Source of the DNA: Actinomycetota bacterium | Lineage (GTDB): Bacteria > Actinomycetota > Nitriliruptoria > Nitriliruptorales > JAHWKO01 | Reading direction: 5' to 3' | NCBI GenBank assembly: GCA_019347675.1 | Contig: JAHWKW010000009.1 | Location: 62,001 to 126,000 of the forward strand | Length of the DNA: 64,000 nucleotides | Shown here: in pieces, positions 8,573 to 19,324 of the stretch | Layout: each line of letters starts with the position of its first letter | How positions within the stretch are numbered: position 1 is the stretch's first letter | The notes under the pieces: generated by a model | Databases searched by the model: none | Seen by the model: only the letters and a program-made list of their open reading frames with translations | What the model was told of the DNA's origin: nothing | Translations under genes and position numbers: made by a program

Positions 8573-9523
8573 TCACGGCGTGGGTCCCTCGGTCGGGCCG
8601 AGCGTGGGCGTTTCGGTCGGCGTGGCCGTGGGCGTGGCAGGGCCGGCGGGCTGGGTCCCGGGGGTCGGCACGGGCAGCGGGTCGGGCGGTGGCGCCCGCA
8701 GGATCACCAGGACCGTGGTCAGGCGGGTGAAGTCCACGTACGGCGTCACGTCGACGGTGAGGGTCAGCGTCGGGATCTCCGGCGGCTCGGATGACACGGC
8801 ACCGATCACGATGCCGTCCGGGAACGTCGCGTTGCTGTAGCTGGATGTGACGACCTCCTGGGCGACCTCCACCTCGGCCTCGGGGTTGAGCAGCTCCAGC
8901 GTCATCGGTTCGGTATCCCTGCCCTCGACCAGCCCGTGCTCCCCGGTGGCTGCGATACGCGCGGCGGCGGAGAAGTTCTGGTCGATCGCCAACAGGACGC
9001 GGGACGCGCTCGGCGCCACCTGCACGACCCGACCGACCAGTCCGTCACCGTTGATGACGGTCATGTCACGGGTGATCCCGTCTCGGCTGCCGACGTCGAT
9101 GGTGATGGTCCACTCGGCGATGTTCGACGGTGCCAGCGCGATGACCCGGGCGGCGGCGAACCGGAACTCGTCGCTGCGAGCCGTCAGCCGGGCGCGCATG
9201 TCGAGCAGGTCCTGAAGGGTGCGGTTCTCGCGCACCACGTCGTCGTACGCTCCGCGCCGGTCACGCAGCTGTTCGAGCTCGGCCCGCAGGCGAGCGTTGT
9301 CCTGCCGCAGTTCCAGCAGGTCACCGACCCCGGCGACCAGACCCCCGATCGGGCGGACGACGGTCGCCAGTCCGTCCTGGACCGGCGCGAACACCGCGGC
9401 GAGCCCGTCGCGCACACGCGCCAGCGGCCCGCCGCGTCCCGCGCGCTCGTCGACCGTGACGAGCACGAGCGAGATGAGCGTCAGGGCCGCGAGCAGGATG
9501 CGGGCGCGGTGACGGTCGAACAT
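8573..9523 (-). CDS. mreC: Rod shape-determining protein MreC
   Basis: MreC is a bitopic periplasmic-side scaffold that activates PBP2-RodA. The 316-residue protein has an N-terminal membrane helix (ILLAALTLISLVLV), a coiled coil (about residues 65-105, heptads around LLELRQDNARLRAELEQLRD), then the beta-barrel domain with the DGLVGRVVQV motif. The last 30 residues are a low-complexity Pro/Thr tail (TPTATPTETPTLGPTEGPTP), unusual for MreC and probably disordered outside the membrane. It lies 36 bp downstream of mreB. Confidence 0.94.
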   Translation of the reverse strand: MFDRHRARILLAALTLISLVLVTVDERAGRGGPLARVRDGLAAVFAPVQDGLATVVRPIGGLVAGVGDLLELRQDNARLRAELEQLRDRRGAYDDVVRENRTLQDLLDMRARLTARSDEFRFAAARVIALAPSNIAEWTITIDVGSRDGITRDMTVINGDGLVGRVVQVAPSASRVLLAIDQNFSAAARIAATGEHGLVEGRDTEPMTLELLNPEAEVEVAQEVVTSSYSNATFPDGIVIGAVSSEPPEIPTLTLTVDVTPYVDFTRLTTVLVILRAPPPDPLPVPTPGTQPAGPATPTATPTETPTLGPTEGPTP

Positions 9524-9559
9524 TCGAAGGGTCCTACAGGAGTCGGACCACGGGGCGGG

Positions 9560-10600
9560 TCAGTGACGGGAGCTGGAGATCAGGACCTTCTTCAGCGCCT
9601 CGAACTCCTCCAGGCACTTCCCGGAGCCGATCGCCACGGACGTCAGCGGGTTGTCGGTGACGTGGATCGGCATGCCGGTCTCGTGCTTGAGGCGCTCGTC
9701 GAGGCCCTTCAGCAGCGCGCCACCGCCCGTCAGCACGATGCCCTTGTCCATGATGTCGGCAGCGAGTTCGGGCGGGGTGCGGTCCAGGGTGTTCTTGACC
9801 GCGTCGATCACGGCGTTGACCGGCTCCTCGATGGCCTTGCGGATCTCCTCGGCCGACACGATGATCGTCTTCGGCAGGCCCGACACCAGATCGCGGCCGC
9901 GGATCTCGGCATGCGGCTCGTCCGACAGGGGGAAGGCTGAACCGATCGCCATCTTGATCTCCTCGGCGGTCCGCTCGCCGAGCATCAGGGAGTACTCCTT
10001 CTTGATGTAGGAGATGATCGACTCGTCCAGCTCGTCGCCACCGATCCGGATGGACTGCGACGTCACGATGCCGCCGAGCGAGATCACCGCCACCTCGCTG
10101 GTCCCGCCGCCGATGTCCACAACCATGTTGCCCGCAGGTTCGTGGACGGGGAGCCCAGCGCCGATGGCCGCGGCCATCGGCTCTTCGATGATGTACGCCG
10201 AGCGGGCGCCGGCCTGGATGGTGGCCTCCTCCACCGCGCGCTGCTCCACCCCCGTGATGCCGGACGGGACGCAGACCACCACGCGTGGCTTGGCGAGGAA
10301 CCGGCGGCGGTGCACCGCCTGGATGAAGTAGCGCAGCATCTTCTCGGTGACGTCGAAGTCGGCGATCACCCCGTCCTTCAGCGGCCGGATCGCCACGATG
10401 TGACCGGGCGTGCGGCCGATCATCCGCTTGGCCTCGGAACCCACGGCCAGGATCGCGCCGTTCTTGGTGTTGATCGCCACCACCGACGGCTCGTCGAGGA
10501 CGATGCCGCGCGCGCGGACGTACACGAGCGTGTTCGCGGTCCCCAGATCGACCGCCATGTCGCGTCCGAGGACCTGCAAGCTCTGCGGGATGTTGGCCAC
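9560..10600 (-). CDS. mreB: Actin-like cytoskeletal protein MreB
   Basis: MreB filaments orient lateral wall synthesis. The 346-residue protein has the actin/Hsp70 nucleotide-fold motifs: phosphate 1 [11 protein letters not shown] near residue 15, phosphate 2 [18 protein letters not shown] and the adenosine motif [11 protein letters not shown]. The GTG at 10600 was chosen because the conserved N-terminus ([19 protein letters not shown]) starts right after it; the in-frame extension to 10954 overlaps a plus-strand gene and is not conserved. It heads the mreBCD-mrdA-rodA block. Confidence 0.96.
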   Translation of the reverse strand: MANIPQSLQVLGRDMAVDLGTANTLVYVRARGIVLDEPSVVAINTKNGAILAVGSEAKRMIGRTPGHIVAIRPLKDGVIADFDVTEKMLRYFIQAVHRRRFLAKPRVVVCVPSGITGVEQRAVEEATIQAGARSAYIIEEPMAAAIGAGLPVHEPAGNMVVDIGGGTSEVAVISLGGIVTSQSIRIGGDELDESIISYIKKEYSLMLGERTAEEIKMAIGSAFPLSDEPHAEIRGRDLVSGLPKTIIVSAEEIRKAIEEPVNAVIDAVKNTLDRTPPELAADIMDKGIVLTGGGALLKGLDERLKHETGMPIHVTDNPLTSVAIGSGKCLEEFEALKKVLISSSRH

Positions 10601-10717
10601 GGCGGTACCTGAGGGTCGCTGGGATGGACGCCACCGGTGGACGCCACCGACGGGCGCCACCCACCGTCGGCGGGCGGAGCCTACCAGGGACCCCGCTGCG
10701 CCAGCGAACGGTACTCG

Positions 10718-11638
10718 ATGTGGCCGATGTCGCGGTACGGTCTGGTGGTGGATATCGACCAGACGACCCGGGGGCTGATCTACCTCGAGCACCTCACGGC
10801 ACGGGACCTGGGCGTGCTCGCTGCGGCAGCGCCCGGCACGGACGCTGGCGACCTGCGCCGTCGCCCCCAGCAGGTCGAGGACCTGCTCGCATCCGAGCCG
10901 GTGTTCGAAGCGGTCCTCGCGCAGCCTGCCGACCCGGTCGACGACCTGCTGCACGCGTCACCGTTCCTGGTGTTCGGGGTGGCGGTGGCGCGAGCGTGGC
11001 GCGACATGGCGACCGTGCCGTACGTCCAGGAGTGGGTCGGCCCGCGGCAACGGCTCCCGGTGTTCGCCAGCGACGAGCTGCACGCGCTCCTCGACGACCC
11101 CGGGATGCGGCTGTTCCTCACCGAGCTGCTGGCTTCCTACACCCGCGTCGCCAGCGGCGCGCTGACCGTCCGCACCCGCCACGGTCCGCGCCGACGCCGG
11201 TACAGCGAGCTCGACCCGGTCCGACTGGCGGGACTGCTGGACGTCCTACCCGACGAGACGCACGTGGGCGTGTACCGCAGGCTCGGCGATGTGGCGCTGT
11301 TCCTCACCGGGGTGTTTCCCGACCACACCGCGCGCCGCGGCCTGGCCCCGCTGGACATCGAGCGGCTCGCCCGGTCCGCAGGTCCGACCGATGACCCCGC
11401 GCAGGCCGCTGAGCGGCTGCTGACGGCGCTCGCGGCGCGGGGCGCCGTCGGGCTACTGGAGGACCTCGGCGCGCGCTGGTACCGCCAGGCGGCGCGCACG
11501 GCCGGGTCGACGTCCGCGACCGTCGCGCTGCTCGAGACGGCCGCTGAACGCTTCGGGGACGCCCGTCGAGTCCTCAACCACGTCACCGACCGCTACCTGT
11601 TCCCGCTCCGCACCCGGTGGTTCCCGTCGGCCAGCTGA
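10718..11638 (+). CDS. Conserved hypothetical protein, about 306 residues, divergent from mreB
   Basis: I do not recognise a named domain. The protein is soluble, leucine/alanine-rich and mostly helical. It has a well-formed block around [18 protein letters not shown], a PRQRLPVF segment and a [18 protein letters not shown] segment that I associate with uncharacterised actinobacterial proteins. No signal peptide or membrane helix is seen. The start is uncertain: the ATG at 10718, a second ATG at 10727, or a GTG slightly later. It is transcribed divergently from mreB across a gap of about 120 bp, and its 3' end faces the radC-like gene 11 bp away. A cell-shape link would be guesswork. Confidence 0.75.
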   Translation: MWPMSRYGLVVDIDQTTRGLIYLEHLTARDLGVLAAAAPGTDAGDLRRRPQQVEDLLASEPVFEAVLAQPADPVDDLLHASPFLVFGVAVARAWRDMATVPYVQEWVGPRQRLPVFASDELHALLDDPGMRLFLTELLASYTRVASGALTVRTRHGPRRRRYSELDPVRLAGLLDVLPDETHVGVYRRLGDVALFLTGVFPDHTARRGLAPLDIERLARSAGPTDDPAQAAERLLTALAARGAVGLLEDLGARWYRQAARTAGSTSATVALLETAAERFGDARRVLNHVTDRYLFPLRTRWFPSAS

Positions 11639-11649
11639 GCCCCGATCAG

Positions 11650-12156
11650 TCACAGCAGCCCCCGCCGCGCCAGGCTGACCCAACGAGCGCCCCCCACCAC
11701 CAGGTGGTCGAGCACGTCGATCCCGACCACTTCGCCGGCCCGCACGATCCGGCGGGACACCAGCTCGTCATCGCGGCTGGGCTCAGGATCCCCGGACGGG
11801 TGGTTGTGGGCGACGACCACGGCGGCGGCGTTGGCCAGGAGCGCGTCGCGCAGGATCTCCCTCGGTCGCATGAAGGTGTGGTCGACGCTGCCGACGCTGA
11901 CGGTCACCACCGACAGCATCCGGTGCTTGGTGTCCAGCAGCGTCGCGACACAGTGCTCACGGTCGCGACCGGCCAGCTCGCCGAGGACGATCCGGGCGGC
12001 ATCCTCGGGTGAGGTGACCTGGGGCCGCTCGTCGATGTCGGCGAGTCGTACGTGCCGGGACGCCTCCGCCGCGCAGCGGAGACAGCCGTGGTGCGCAGCT
12101 GATGGATCCTGGGCGAGCCTCAGCATCCCGGCGTCGGGTCCGGTCGTCCACGTCAT
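11650..12156 (-). CDS. radC: RadC-like JAB/MPN domain protein, short form
   Basis: RadC family proteins have an MPN+ (JAB) metalloprotease-like fold of unsettled function; the old DNA-repair assignment is doubtful. The 168-residue product has the metal-binding signature HNHPSGDPEPSRDD near residue 120 and the upstream Glu-containing strand. The N-terminal helix-hairpin-helix half of full RadC (about 220 residues) is absent; it is replaced by about 45 residues including HGCLRCAAEASRHVRL with two cysteines. I chose the ATG at 12156. The longer in-frame reading adds a non-conserved Pro/Ser/Arg tract. It lies downstream of ndk. Confidence 0.8.
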   Translation of the reverse strand: MTWTTGPDAGMLRLAQDPSAAHHGCLRCAAEASRHVRLADIDERPQVTSPEDAARIVLGELAGRDREHCVATLLDTKHRMLSVVTVSVGSVDHTFMRPREILRDALLANAAAVVVAHNHPSGDPEPSRDDELVSRRIVRAGEVVGIDVLDHLVVGGARWVSLARRGLL

Positions 12157-12298
12157 CGAGTGCTGTCTCAGCGAGGTGCTCCTTGCCGGGGGTCGCACCG
12201 TCGCGGTCGGTCCGCGCCCCGGCAACAGTGGCGGGGGCGACCTGTGGAAACCCGCCGGGACGTGCGACGATGCCACGAACGCAGTGTGGCGTGGCGGG

Positions 12299-12715
12299 TC
12301 AGTCGTCAGAGGACTCGGGGAAGAACAGAGCCAGCTCGCGTTCCGCGCTCTGCGCCGAGTCCGACCCGTGGACGATGTTCTCGCCGATGCGGGTGGCGAA
12401 ATCACCCCGGATCGATCCGGGTACCGCCTCCAGGGGGTCTGTCGCCCCCATCAGCTGGCGCAGCCCTCGCACGGCGTCCTCCCCCTCGACGCACATCGCG
12501 ACGAGCGGCCCGGACGTGATGAACGTCACCAGCTCGGAGAAGAACGGCTTGTCGGCGTGCTCGGCGTAGTGCTCCTCGGCGGTTCCCTGCTCGAGGGTGC
12601 GCAACTGCAGCGTCCGGATCGTGTAGCCCTTGGCCTCGATCCGGCGTATCACCTCACCGATCAGCCCCCGCTGGACGCCGTCGGGCTTGATCAGGACCAG
12701 CGTCTGCTGCACCAC
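12299..12715 (-). CDS. ndk: Nucleoside-diphosphate kinase
   Basis: NDK transfers the gamma-phosphate between nucleoside triphosphates and diphosphates through a phospho-His intermediate. The 138-residue protein is of normal family length, starts with [16 protein letters not shown] and carries the active-site His in NIVHGSDS. The GTG start at 12715 is preceded by GAGGAAG. It lies upstream of the radC-like gene on the minus strand; the 143 bp between the two contain nothing recognisable. Confidence 0.97.
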   Translation of the reverse strand: MVQQTLVLIKPDGVQRGLIGEVIRRIEAKGYTIRTLQLRTLEQGTAEEHYAEHADKPFFSELVTFITSGPLVAMCVEGEDAVRGLRQLMGATDPLEAVPGSIRGDFATRIGENIVHGSDSAQSAERELALFFPESSDD

Positions 12716-12968
12716 GCGACTTCCTCGTACCGGCCACCGTTGCGAGGAGGTTCGCAGGCGATGACGCTGCGGGCAACCCGAGCGGGCGTGCGCCGTGCCC
12801 CTGGCCGGGCGCGGCCACCGCGCGCGGCAGCGACGGTTCCGCCGCTTGCTGCGACGACCTTGCTACGGTCCCGCGCGCTGCGACGCGGACCCGAAGACGA
12901 CCGCAGCGACCGGCGCCTCAACGCGTCGGGACGTCCGATACGGAGAGCCACGACTGGTGTCGCTCGCC

Positions 12969-13790
12969 ATGCCCCGCCCGCTGCGGGGCGTGGCCCGAGC
13001 GGTCGCCCTACTGTCCGCGATGCTGGCCCTACTCGGCGCCGTTCCCGTCCCGGCGGTCGCTGACCTCGACGCCGGTGCCGAAAGCGACTTCGTCGGGCGG
13101 ATCAACGCCGAGCGCAGCCGTCGAGGGCTGCCTGCGCTGGCGGTCCGCGGGGACCTACGGGACGTGGCCCGCCGACACAGCAAGCGCATGGCTGATGAGG
13201 GCAAGGCCTCACACAACGGCGCGATCGGTAGCCAAGTGTGTTGCTGGCGATCCGTGGGGGAGAACGTCGGGCGTGGACCCGACGTGGGCACCGTCCACAA
13301 CGCCTTCATGGCGTCCTCCAGCCACCGCGCGAACATTCTGTCTCGGGCGTTCATCCAGGTCGGCGTCGGCGTGGAGCGTCGCGGCGGGACCCTGTGGGTG
13401 ACGCAGGTCTTCCGCGAGCCCGACAGCGCGCCACCACCGCGCGAGACCGCCCCACCGCCCCCGCCGCCCCCGCCGCCGCCCCCGCCGCCTCCACCTCCGC
13501 CTCCTCCAGAGTCCAAGCCCCCACAGCAGCCGGCGACGCACGCTTCGAAGCCGCGGCCGGCCACCCCAGCCCCCGCTCGGCGGGCCGCGCAGGAAGCCCC
13601 ACCGCCCCACAGGCCGGCCCCGGCGCAGGCGGCGCCGCGCGCCCACCCGCCTCCCCCTGCGCCTGAACCGCCGTGTCGCGACAGGGCAAGCGTCCACTTG
13701 GCGCTGCTACAGGCCCACGTGACCGAAGAACCGTTCGGCGATGTCCTGAGCAGCTTCTGCGGCGGTCAGAGGACGCGCCCGTCGGCGTAA
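12969..13790 (+). CDS. Secreted CAP/SCP-domain protein with polyproline linker
   Basis: CAP-superfamily proteins are extracellular and of varied function. The product (273 residues from the ATG at 12969; a GTG at 12957 is an alternative) has a signal peptide (RPLRGVARAVALLSAMLALLGA, cut after AVA). The CAP domain follows, starting at DFVGRINAERSRRGLPAL with the His in HNGAIG, the GENVGRG motif and SSHRANILS. A run of 19 prolines comes next, then an Ala/Pro/Lys-rich linker and a small C-terminal segment with two cysteines. The linker suggests spanning the cell wall. It stands alone on the plus strand, convergent with folC. Confidence 0.88.
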   Translation: MPRPLRGVARAVALLSAMLALLGAVPVPAVADLDAGAESDFVGRINAERSRRGLPALAVRGDLRDVARRHSKRMADEGKASHNGAIGSQVCCWRSVGENVGRGPDVGTVHNAFMASSSHRANILSRAFIQVGVGVERRGGTLWVTQVFREPDSAPPPRETAPPPPPPPPPPPPPPPPPPPESKPPQQPATHASKPRPATPAPARRAAQEAPPPHRPAPAQAAPRAHPPPPAPEPPCRDRASVHLALLQAHVTEEPFGDVLSSFCGGQRTRPSA

Positions 13791-13804
13791 GGCGCGTGGC
13801 GGAC

Positions 13805-15115
13805 TCAGTCGGCGTCGGCGGGGACGTAGACGTCACGAGCGGCACCGACCAGGTACAGCGAGCCGGTCACCAGCACCGCATCGTCGGGGCCAGCCACGCC
13901 GGTGGCCTTCTCCAGCGCGTGTGCGATGGTGTCGCCCGTCTCCACTGCGACGGATGAGTCAGCCCACACCGCCTCGGCGGCGGCCACCAGGTCGGCCACC
14001 GGGGTGGCCCGGTCAGATGGCGGCGGCGTCACCACCACGTGGCTGGCCAGGCCCCGGAACGGGCGCAGGATCCCCTGAGCGTCCTTGTCGCTCAGGCACC
14101 CGACCACCAGGATCACGTCGCGGAACGCGAACGCCTCGACGACGGCCTCGGCGGCACGGGCCGCGCCGGCTGGGTTGTGCGCTCCGTCGAGTAGGACGGT
14201 TGGCTGTCGGTGCACGACCTCCAGGCGGCCAGGCACCTCCACGGCAGCGAGCGCCTCGCGCACCACGTCGTCGCCGACCGCCTCCAGGTCACCGAGCAGG
14301 GCGTGGACCGCGCCCAGTGCGAGTGCTGCGTTGTCGGCCTGGTGCGCGCCGTGCAACGGCAGCATGACGTCGACGTACCGGCGACTGGGCGTCCGCAGAT
14401 CCAGGATCTGTCCCCCCACAGCGGTACGTCTGTTGTCCACCGCCACGTCGGTGCCGGTCGACAACAGGCGGGCGTCGTGGCGTTCGGCGGCTCGCCGGAT
14501 CACCTCGAACACGGCCGGGTCCTGCTCACCGACAACCACCGTGGCGCCCGACTTGATGATCCCAGCCTTCTCCTGGGCGATCTCCGGGAGGGTGTGACCC
14601 AGGATCGGATGGTCGTGGTCGATCTGGGTGATCACCGCGACCTCGCCCCTGAGGAGGTTGGTGGCGTCCCAGGTGCCACCCATCCCGACCTCGAACACGC
14701 CGACCTCGACCGGGTGATCAGCGAACCACCAGTACGCCATGGCCGTCAGCAGCTCGAAGTAGGTGACCCGTCCGGTGTCACGTGCGTCGACCAGCTCGAC
14801 CAGCGGGGTGATCGCGTGGTGGACGTCGGCGAAGTCGTCCTTGCTGATCGGTCGGCCCCCGACCCGGATGCGTTCACGCACCGTCTGCAGGTGCGGTGAG
14901 GTGTACGTCCCGGCTTGGATGCCCAGGGCTCCCAACAGGGCCGTGACCATCCGCGCGATCGAGGTCTTGCCGTTGGTGCCGGTGATGTGGATCGACGGGT
15001 AGGTGGCTTGGGGATCGCCCAGCACCTCCGCCAGCGCCGTGATCCGGTGCAGGTCGGGGACCAGACGCGTGGGGACCCGCTCCTGGAGGTCGCGCAGTGC
15101 GTCCTCGTAGCTCAC
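13805..15115 (-). CDS. folC: Bifunctional folylpolyglutamate synthase / dihydrofolate synthase
   Basis: FolC adds glutamate to dihydropteroate and to tetrahydrofolate. The 436-residue product has the Mur-ligase-like ATPase motif HITGTNGKTSIARM near residue 45, the Ser/His region GTYTSPHLQTVRERI, and the ligase motif LLDGAHNPAGA in the C-terminal half. Its ATG overlaps the valS stop by 4 bases (ATGA), implying coupled translation; valS-folC is a common pair. Length is normal. Confidence 0.95.
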   Translation of the reverse strand: MSYEDALRDLQERVPTRLVPDLHRITALAEVLGDPQATYPSIHITGTNGKTSIARMVTALLGALGIQAGTYTSPHLQTVRERIRVGGRPISKDDFADVHHAITPLVELVDARDTGRVTYFELLTAMAYWWFADHPVEVGVFEVGMGGTWDATNLLRGEVAVITQIDHDHPILGHTLPEIAQEKAGIIKSGATVVVGEQDPAVFEVIRRAAERHDARLLSTGTDVAVDNRRTAVGGQILDLRTPSRRYVDVMLPLHGAHQADNAALALGAVHALLGDLEAVGDDVVREALAAVEVPGRLEVVHRQPTVLLDGAHNPAGAARAAEAVVEAFAFRDVILVVGCLSDKDAQGILRPFRGLASHVVVTPPPSDRATPVADLVAAAEAVWADSSVAVETGDTIAHALEKATGVAGPDDAVLVTGSLYLVGAARDVYVPADAD

Positions 15116-17841
15116 CGTCCGGGTTCGCCCCCCGCGACGGTCTCCAGGTCGCCGATCTCCGTCTCCACCTGGCCCACGACCCGCAGCCAGTCCTCGAGCT
15201 TGGTCCGTTCCCGCTCGACGACCTCGCCCGGGGCTCGCTGCACGAACTGCTCGTTGTCAAGCTTGCGCTGCGCGCGTGCCACCTCTCCGCGGGCGTTGTC
15301 GAGCTCCCGCCGCAGCCGCGCGAGCTCCCCCTCCACGTCGATCACACCCGCCATTGGGATGTACGCCTCTCCCGCCGGGAACACGACGCGGGTGGTCCCG
15401 GCCGTGTCGCCGGGTTCGTCGCTGACCTCGACCTGTGACAGGCCGGCCAGGGATGAGATCAGCGGTGCCAGGAGCGTCAGCAGCTGCGGCTGGTCGGTGG
15501 CCACGGTGGCCGGGAACCGTCGGCCGGGCGGGATGTGGTGATCGGAGCGGAACCGCCGCAGCTCGCTGACCACGTCCTGCAGCACGGTGAACCGCTCCTC
15601 GGCGGCGAGGTCGCGCGTCATGCGGGGCGCCGGCCACGACGCGATCATCAGCGACTGCCGCCCACCGCCCGCCCCGGTCAGCGACCGCCACAACGCCTCG
15701 GTCACGAACGGCATGAACGGGTGCAACAAGCGCAACAGGTCATCCAGCACGGCAGCCAGGACCTGCTGGGCGGTGCGTCGAGCGTCGGGATCATCGCCGT
15801 AGAGACGGACCTTGCTGGCTTCCAGGTACCAGTCGGCGAGTTCGTCCCAAGCGAACGAGTACAGCTGCTGGGCGGCGCGAGACCACTCGAAGGCTCCCAC
15901 CGCAGTAGCTCCGTCGACCGTGTTCCTGCAGTGTTCGAGCCGGGACAGGATCCAGCGGTCCTCGAGTGCCAACCGATCGCCGGACGGCAGCTCGCCGGGG
16001 ATGACACCACCGCCACCTGACCCGTCCACGTCGATCGTCTGGAGTGCGAAGCGGGCGGCGTTCCACAGCTTGTTGGCGAATCGGCGGGCGCCCTCCACCC
16101 ACTCCTCGGCGAGCGGGACGTCCTGCCCGGGCGAGCAGTGCTGGAACAGCGCGAAGCGCAGCGCGTCGGCGCCGTAGCGGTCGATGAAGTCGAGGGGGTC
16201 GATCACGTTCCCGAACGACTTCGACATCTTCTTGCCGTGCTCGTCGCGCACCATGCCGTGGTTGTGCACGATGTGGAACGGCACCCGGCCGAGGAAGTGC
16301 ACGCCCATCATCAGCATCCGGCTGACCCAGAACGTGTTGATGTCGTAACCGGTGACCAGGACCGAGGTCGGATACCAGGTGGCGAGCTCACGTGTGTCCT
16401 CCGGCCACCCGAAGACGGTGAACGGCCACAGCGCCGACGAGAACCACGTGTCGAGGACGTCCTCGTCCTGTACGAGGTTGCCCGCCCCGCAGTGCACGCA
16501 AGCGTGGGGATCGTCGCGGGCGACGGTGACGTGGCCGGCCGGGCAGTACCACGCGGGGATGCGGTGGCCCCACCAGATCTGTCGGCTGATGCACCAGTCG
16601 TGAAGGTTGCGGAGCCACTCCAGGAAGGGCTCCGTGAACCGTCCGGGAACGAACGTGACCTGCCCATCGTGAACCGCCGCGATCGCATCGTCCGCCAGCG
16701 GCCCCACCTGCACGAACCATTGCAGCGACAGGCGCGGCTCGACGATCGTTCCGCAGCGTGAGCAGTGGCCGACGGCGTGCTCGTGCCGTTCCACGCCAAC
16801 CAGGAGGCCCGCCCGGTCGAGGGCTTCCTTGACGGCCCGGCGGGCCTCGAAGCGGTCGAGCCCGGCGAACGGCCCGCCCGCCGGCGAAATGTGGCCGTCG
16901 TCGGTCATGATGTCGATCATGTCCAGGCCGTGGCGTTCGCCGATCTCGAAGTCGGTCGGGTCGTGCGCCGGGGTGACCTTCACGGCGCCGGTCCCGAACT
17001 CGGGATCGACGGCGTCGTCGGTGATAACCGCCAGCTCGCGGTCGAGGAAGGGGTGGGTCAGCTTCGTGCCGACCAGGTCGCGGTAGCGCTCGTCGTCGGG
17101 GTGCACCGCCACGCCGGTGTCGCCGAGCATGGTCTCCGCCCGGGTGGTCGCGACGACGACGCCCGGTCCTCCGTCGCTCGCCGGGTAACGCAGGTGAGCG
17201 AGCTCACCGTCGACGTCCTCGTGCTCGACCTCGATGTCCGACAGGGCCGTCAGGCACCGGGGACACCAGTTGATCAGGCGGTCGCCCCGGTAGATCAGGC
17301 CCTCCTCGTACAGCCTGACGAAGACCTCCCGGACCGCCTTGGAGCGCGGCTGGTCGAAGGTGAACGCCTCACGGTCCCAGTCGCAGGACGCTCCAAGCTG
17401 ACGGAGCTGGCGCAGGATCACCCCGCCCGACTCCTCGCGCCACTCCCAGACCCGCGCGACGAAGGCGGCGCGTCCGACGTCGTGGCGGGTGAGGCCCTCG
17501 TCCTCCAGCTGGCGTTCGACGACGTTCTGCGTCGCGATACCGGCGTGGTCGGTGCCGGGCATCCACACGGCGTTGGCGCCCTGCATCCGCTTGCGGCGGA
17601 TGATCGCGTCCTGGATGGTGTTGTCCAGGGCGTGGCCGATGTGCAGCGAACCGGTCACGTTCGGGGGAGGGATCACGATCGAAAACGGCTCGCCGGGGTC
17701 ATCGGGTTCAGCATGGAACAGGCCAGCCCGCTCCCAGTCCTCGTACAGGGCTGCCTCGACTTGGGTGGGTTCGTAGGCGCGGCTCGCGGCCACGTCTACA
17801 GGCGCAGTGGCGCGGCCGTCGCCGCCGAGTCGTTCACTCAT
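15112..17841 (-). CDS. valS: Valyl-tRNA synthetase
   Basis: This class I synthetase charges tRNA-Val. The 909-residue product has the HIGH-type motif [14 protein letters not shown] near residue 60, KMSKS in [11 protein letters not shown], the editing CP1 insert with the conserved [17 protein letters not shown], zinc-type cysteines in CSRCG and CVHCG, and the C-terminal coiled coil that grips the tRNA ([19 protein letters not shown]). Length and order are normal. It is followed by folC with a 4-base overlap. Confidence 0.97.
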   Translation of the reverse strand: MSERLGGDGRATAPVDVAASRAYEPTQVEAALYEDWERAGLFHAEPDDPGEPFSIVIPPPNVTGSLHIGHALDNTIQDAIIRRKRMQGANAVWMPGTDHAGIATQNVVERQLEDEGLTRHDVGRAAFVARVWEWREESGGVILRQLRQLGASCDWDREAFTFDQPRSKAVREVFVRLYEEGLIYRGDRLINWCPRCLTALSDIEVEHEDVDGELAHLRYPASDGGPGVVVATTRAETMLGDTGVAVHPDDERYRDLVGTKLTHPFLDRELAVITDDAVDPEFGTGAVKVTPAHDPTDFEIGERHGLDMIDIMTDDGHISPAGGPFAGLDRFEARRAVKEALDRAGLLVGVERHEHAVGHCSRCGTIVEPRLSLQWFVQVGPLADDAIAAVHDGQVTFVPGRFTEPFLEWLRNLHDWCISRQIWWGHRIPAWYCPAGHVTVARDDPHACVHCGAGNLVQDEDVLDTWFSSALWPFTVFGWPEDTRELATWYPTSVLVTGYDINTFWVSRMLMMGVHFLGRVPFHIVHNHGMVRDEHGKKMSKSFGNVIDPLDFIDRYGADALRFALFQHCSPGQDVPLAEEWVEGARRFANKLWNAARFALQTIDVDGSGGGGVIPGELPSGDRLALEDRWILSRLEHCRNTVDGATAVGAFEWSRAAQQLYSFAWDELADWYLEASKVRLYGDDPDARRTAQQVLAAVLDDLLRLLHPFMPFVTEALWRSLTGAGGGRQSLMIASWPAPRMTRDLAAEERFTVLQDVVSELRRFRSDHHIPPGRRFPATVATDQPQLLTLLAPLISSLAGLSQVEVSDEPGDTAGTTRVVFPAGEAYIPMAGVIDVEGELARLRRELDNARGEVARAQRKLDNEQFVQRAPGEVVERERTKLEDWLRVVGQVETEIGDLETVAGGEPGR

Positions 17842-17937
17842 CGCGGGGAGCGTACCGACCGTGGTAGCGGGTCCGGGGCGCCACGCCGTTCACGCGACGG
17901 CTGCGCCCACCCGCGTCACACGGGGGTCCGGTCGCGA

Positions 17938-19209
17938 TCAGGCGGAGCGCTCAGCCGGCTCGTCGATGTCGGTGGCGCCGTGGGGCACGAGTGTCGGGTT
18001 GACACGGTCACGGACGGTACCGGCCGTGATCACGCAGCGGCTGATGTCCTCACGCGAAGGTAGCTCGTACATCGTGTTGAGCAGGACCTCCTCGAGGATC
18101 GCCCGAAGCCCTCGCGCCCCGGTCTGGCGCAGGATCGCCAGGTCGGCGATGGCCTGCAGCGCGTCGTCCTCGAACCGCAGCTCCACCCCGTCGAAGTCGA
18201 AGAAGCGCTGGTACTGCCTGGTCAGGGCGTTCTTGGGCTCGATGAGGATGCGCACCAGCGCGTCGACGTCGAGCGGATCCACCGACGACACCACGGGCAG
18301 GCGGCCGACGAACTCCGGTATCAGCCCGTACTTGACCAGGTCCTCGGGCAGGACCTGGGCCAGCACCGCACCGAGGTCACGATCGCCGGGGCCGCGGACG
18401 TCGGCGCCGAAACCGACACCTTTGCGCCCGATGCGTGACTCGATGATGCGTTCCAGCCCGGCGAACGCCCCGCCGCAGATGAACAGGACGTTGCTCGTGT
18501 CGATCTGGATGAACTCCTGGTGGGGGTGCTTGCGGCCCCCTTGTGGCGGCACCGACGCCACCGTCCCCTCCAGGATCTTCAGCAGCGCCTGCTGGACACC
18601 TTCCCCGGACACATCCCGGGTGATCGACGGGTTGTCGCTCTTGCGGGCGATCTTGTCGACCTCGTCGATGTAGATGATCCCCGTCTCGGCCTTCTTGAGG
18701 TCGAAGTCGGCCGACTGGATCAGCTTGAGCAGGATGTTCTCGACGTCCTCGCCGACGTAACCGGCTTCGGTCAGTGCCGTGGCGTCGGCGATCGCGAATG
18801 GGACGTTGAGCATCCGCGCCAGGGTCTGCGCCAGCAGGGTCTTGCCCGAACCGGTCGGGCCGAGCAGGAGGATGTTGGACTTGGCCAGCTCGACGTCGTC
18901 GCCGGTGGCGGCCCCGACCTGGATCCGCTTGTAGTGGTTGTAGACGGCGACCGCGAGGGTGCGCTTGGCGGCGTCCTGGCCGACCACGTAGTCATCGAGG
19001 AAGGAGAAGATCTCCTTGGGCTTGGGCAGTTGGTCGAGCTTGAGCTCGGACGGCTCGGCTAGCTCCTCTTCGATGATCTCGTTGCACAGATCGATGCACT
19101 CATCGCAGATGTACACCCCCGGACCTGCGATCAGCTTCTTGACCTGCTTCTGCGACTTGCCACAGAAGGAGCACTTCAGCAGGTCGCCGCCCTCCCCGAA
19201 CTTGGCCAT
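17938..19209 (-). CDS. clpX: ATP-dependent Clp protease unfoldase subunit ClpX
   Basis: ClpX is the AAA+ unfoldase that feeds substrates to ClpP. The 423-residue product has the N-terminal C4 zinc-binding domain (CSFCGKS, then CDECIDLC), Walker A GPTGSGKT, Walker [11 protein letters not shown], the [23 protein letters not shown] sensor region in which the pore loop lies nearby, and an IGF-like ClpP-docking position read here as GVGFGADV. The clpX start lies about 115 bp past clpP on the same strand. Confidence 0.96.
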   Translation of the reverse strand: MAKFGEGGDLLKCSFCGKSQKQVKKLIAGPGVYICDECIDLCNEIIEEELAEPSELKLDQLPKPKEIFSFLDDYVVGQDAAKRTLAVAVYNHYKRIQVGAATGDDVELAKSNILLLGPTGSGKTLLAQTLARMLNVPFAIADATALTEAGYVGEDVENILLKLIQSADFDLKKAETGIIYIDEVDKIARKSDNPSITRDVSGEGVQQALLKILEGTVASVPPQGGRKHPHQEFIQIDTSNVLFICGGAFAGLERIIESRIGRKGVGFGADVRGPGDRDLGAVLAQVLPEDLVKYGLIPEFVGRLPVVSSVDPLDVDALVRILIEPKNALTRQYQRFFDFDGVELRFEDDALQAIADLAILRQTGARGLRAILEEVLLNTMYELPSREDISRCVITAGTVRDRVNPTLVPHGATDIDEPAERSA

Positions 19210-19324
19210 CGCGGCTCCTGCTCTCCGCTTGACAGATCGGCTTCACGGATCGGCCCCGGTCAGCGTACCCGCCACCGGTTGCGGTCGCTGGAAGACCGCC
19301 GCCGCGGGCCGCCCAGGCGGGGGT

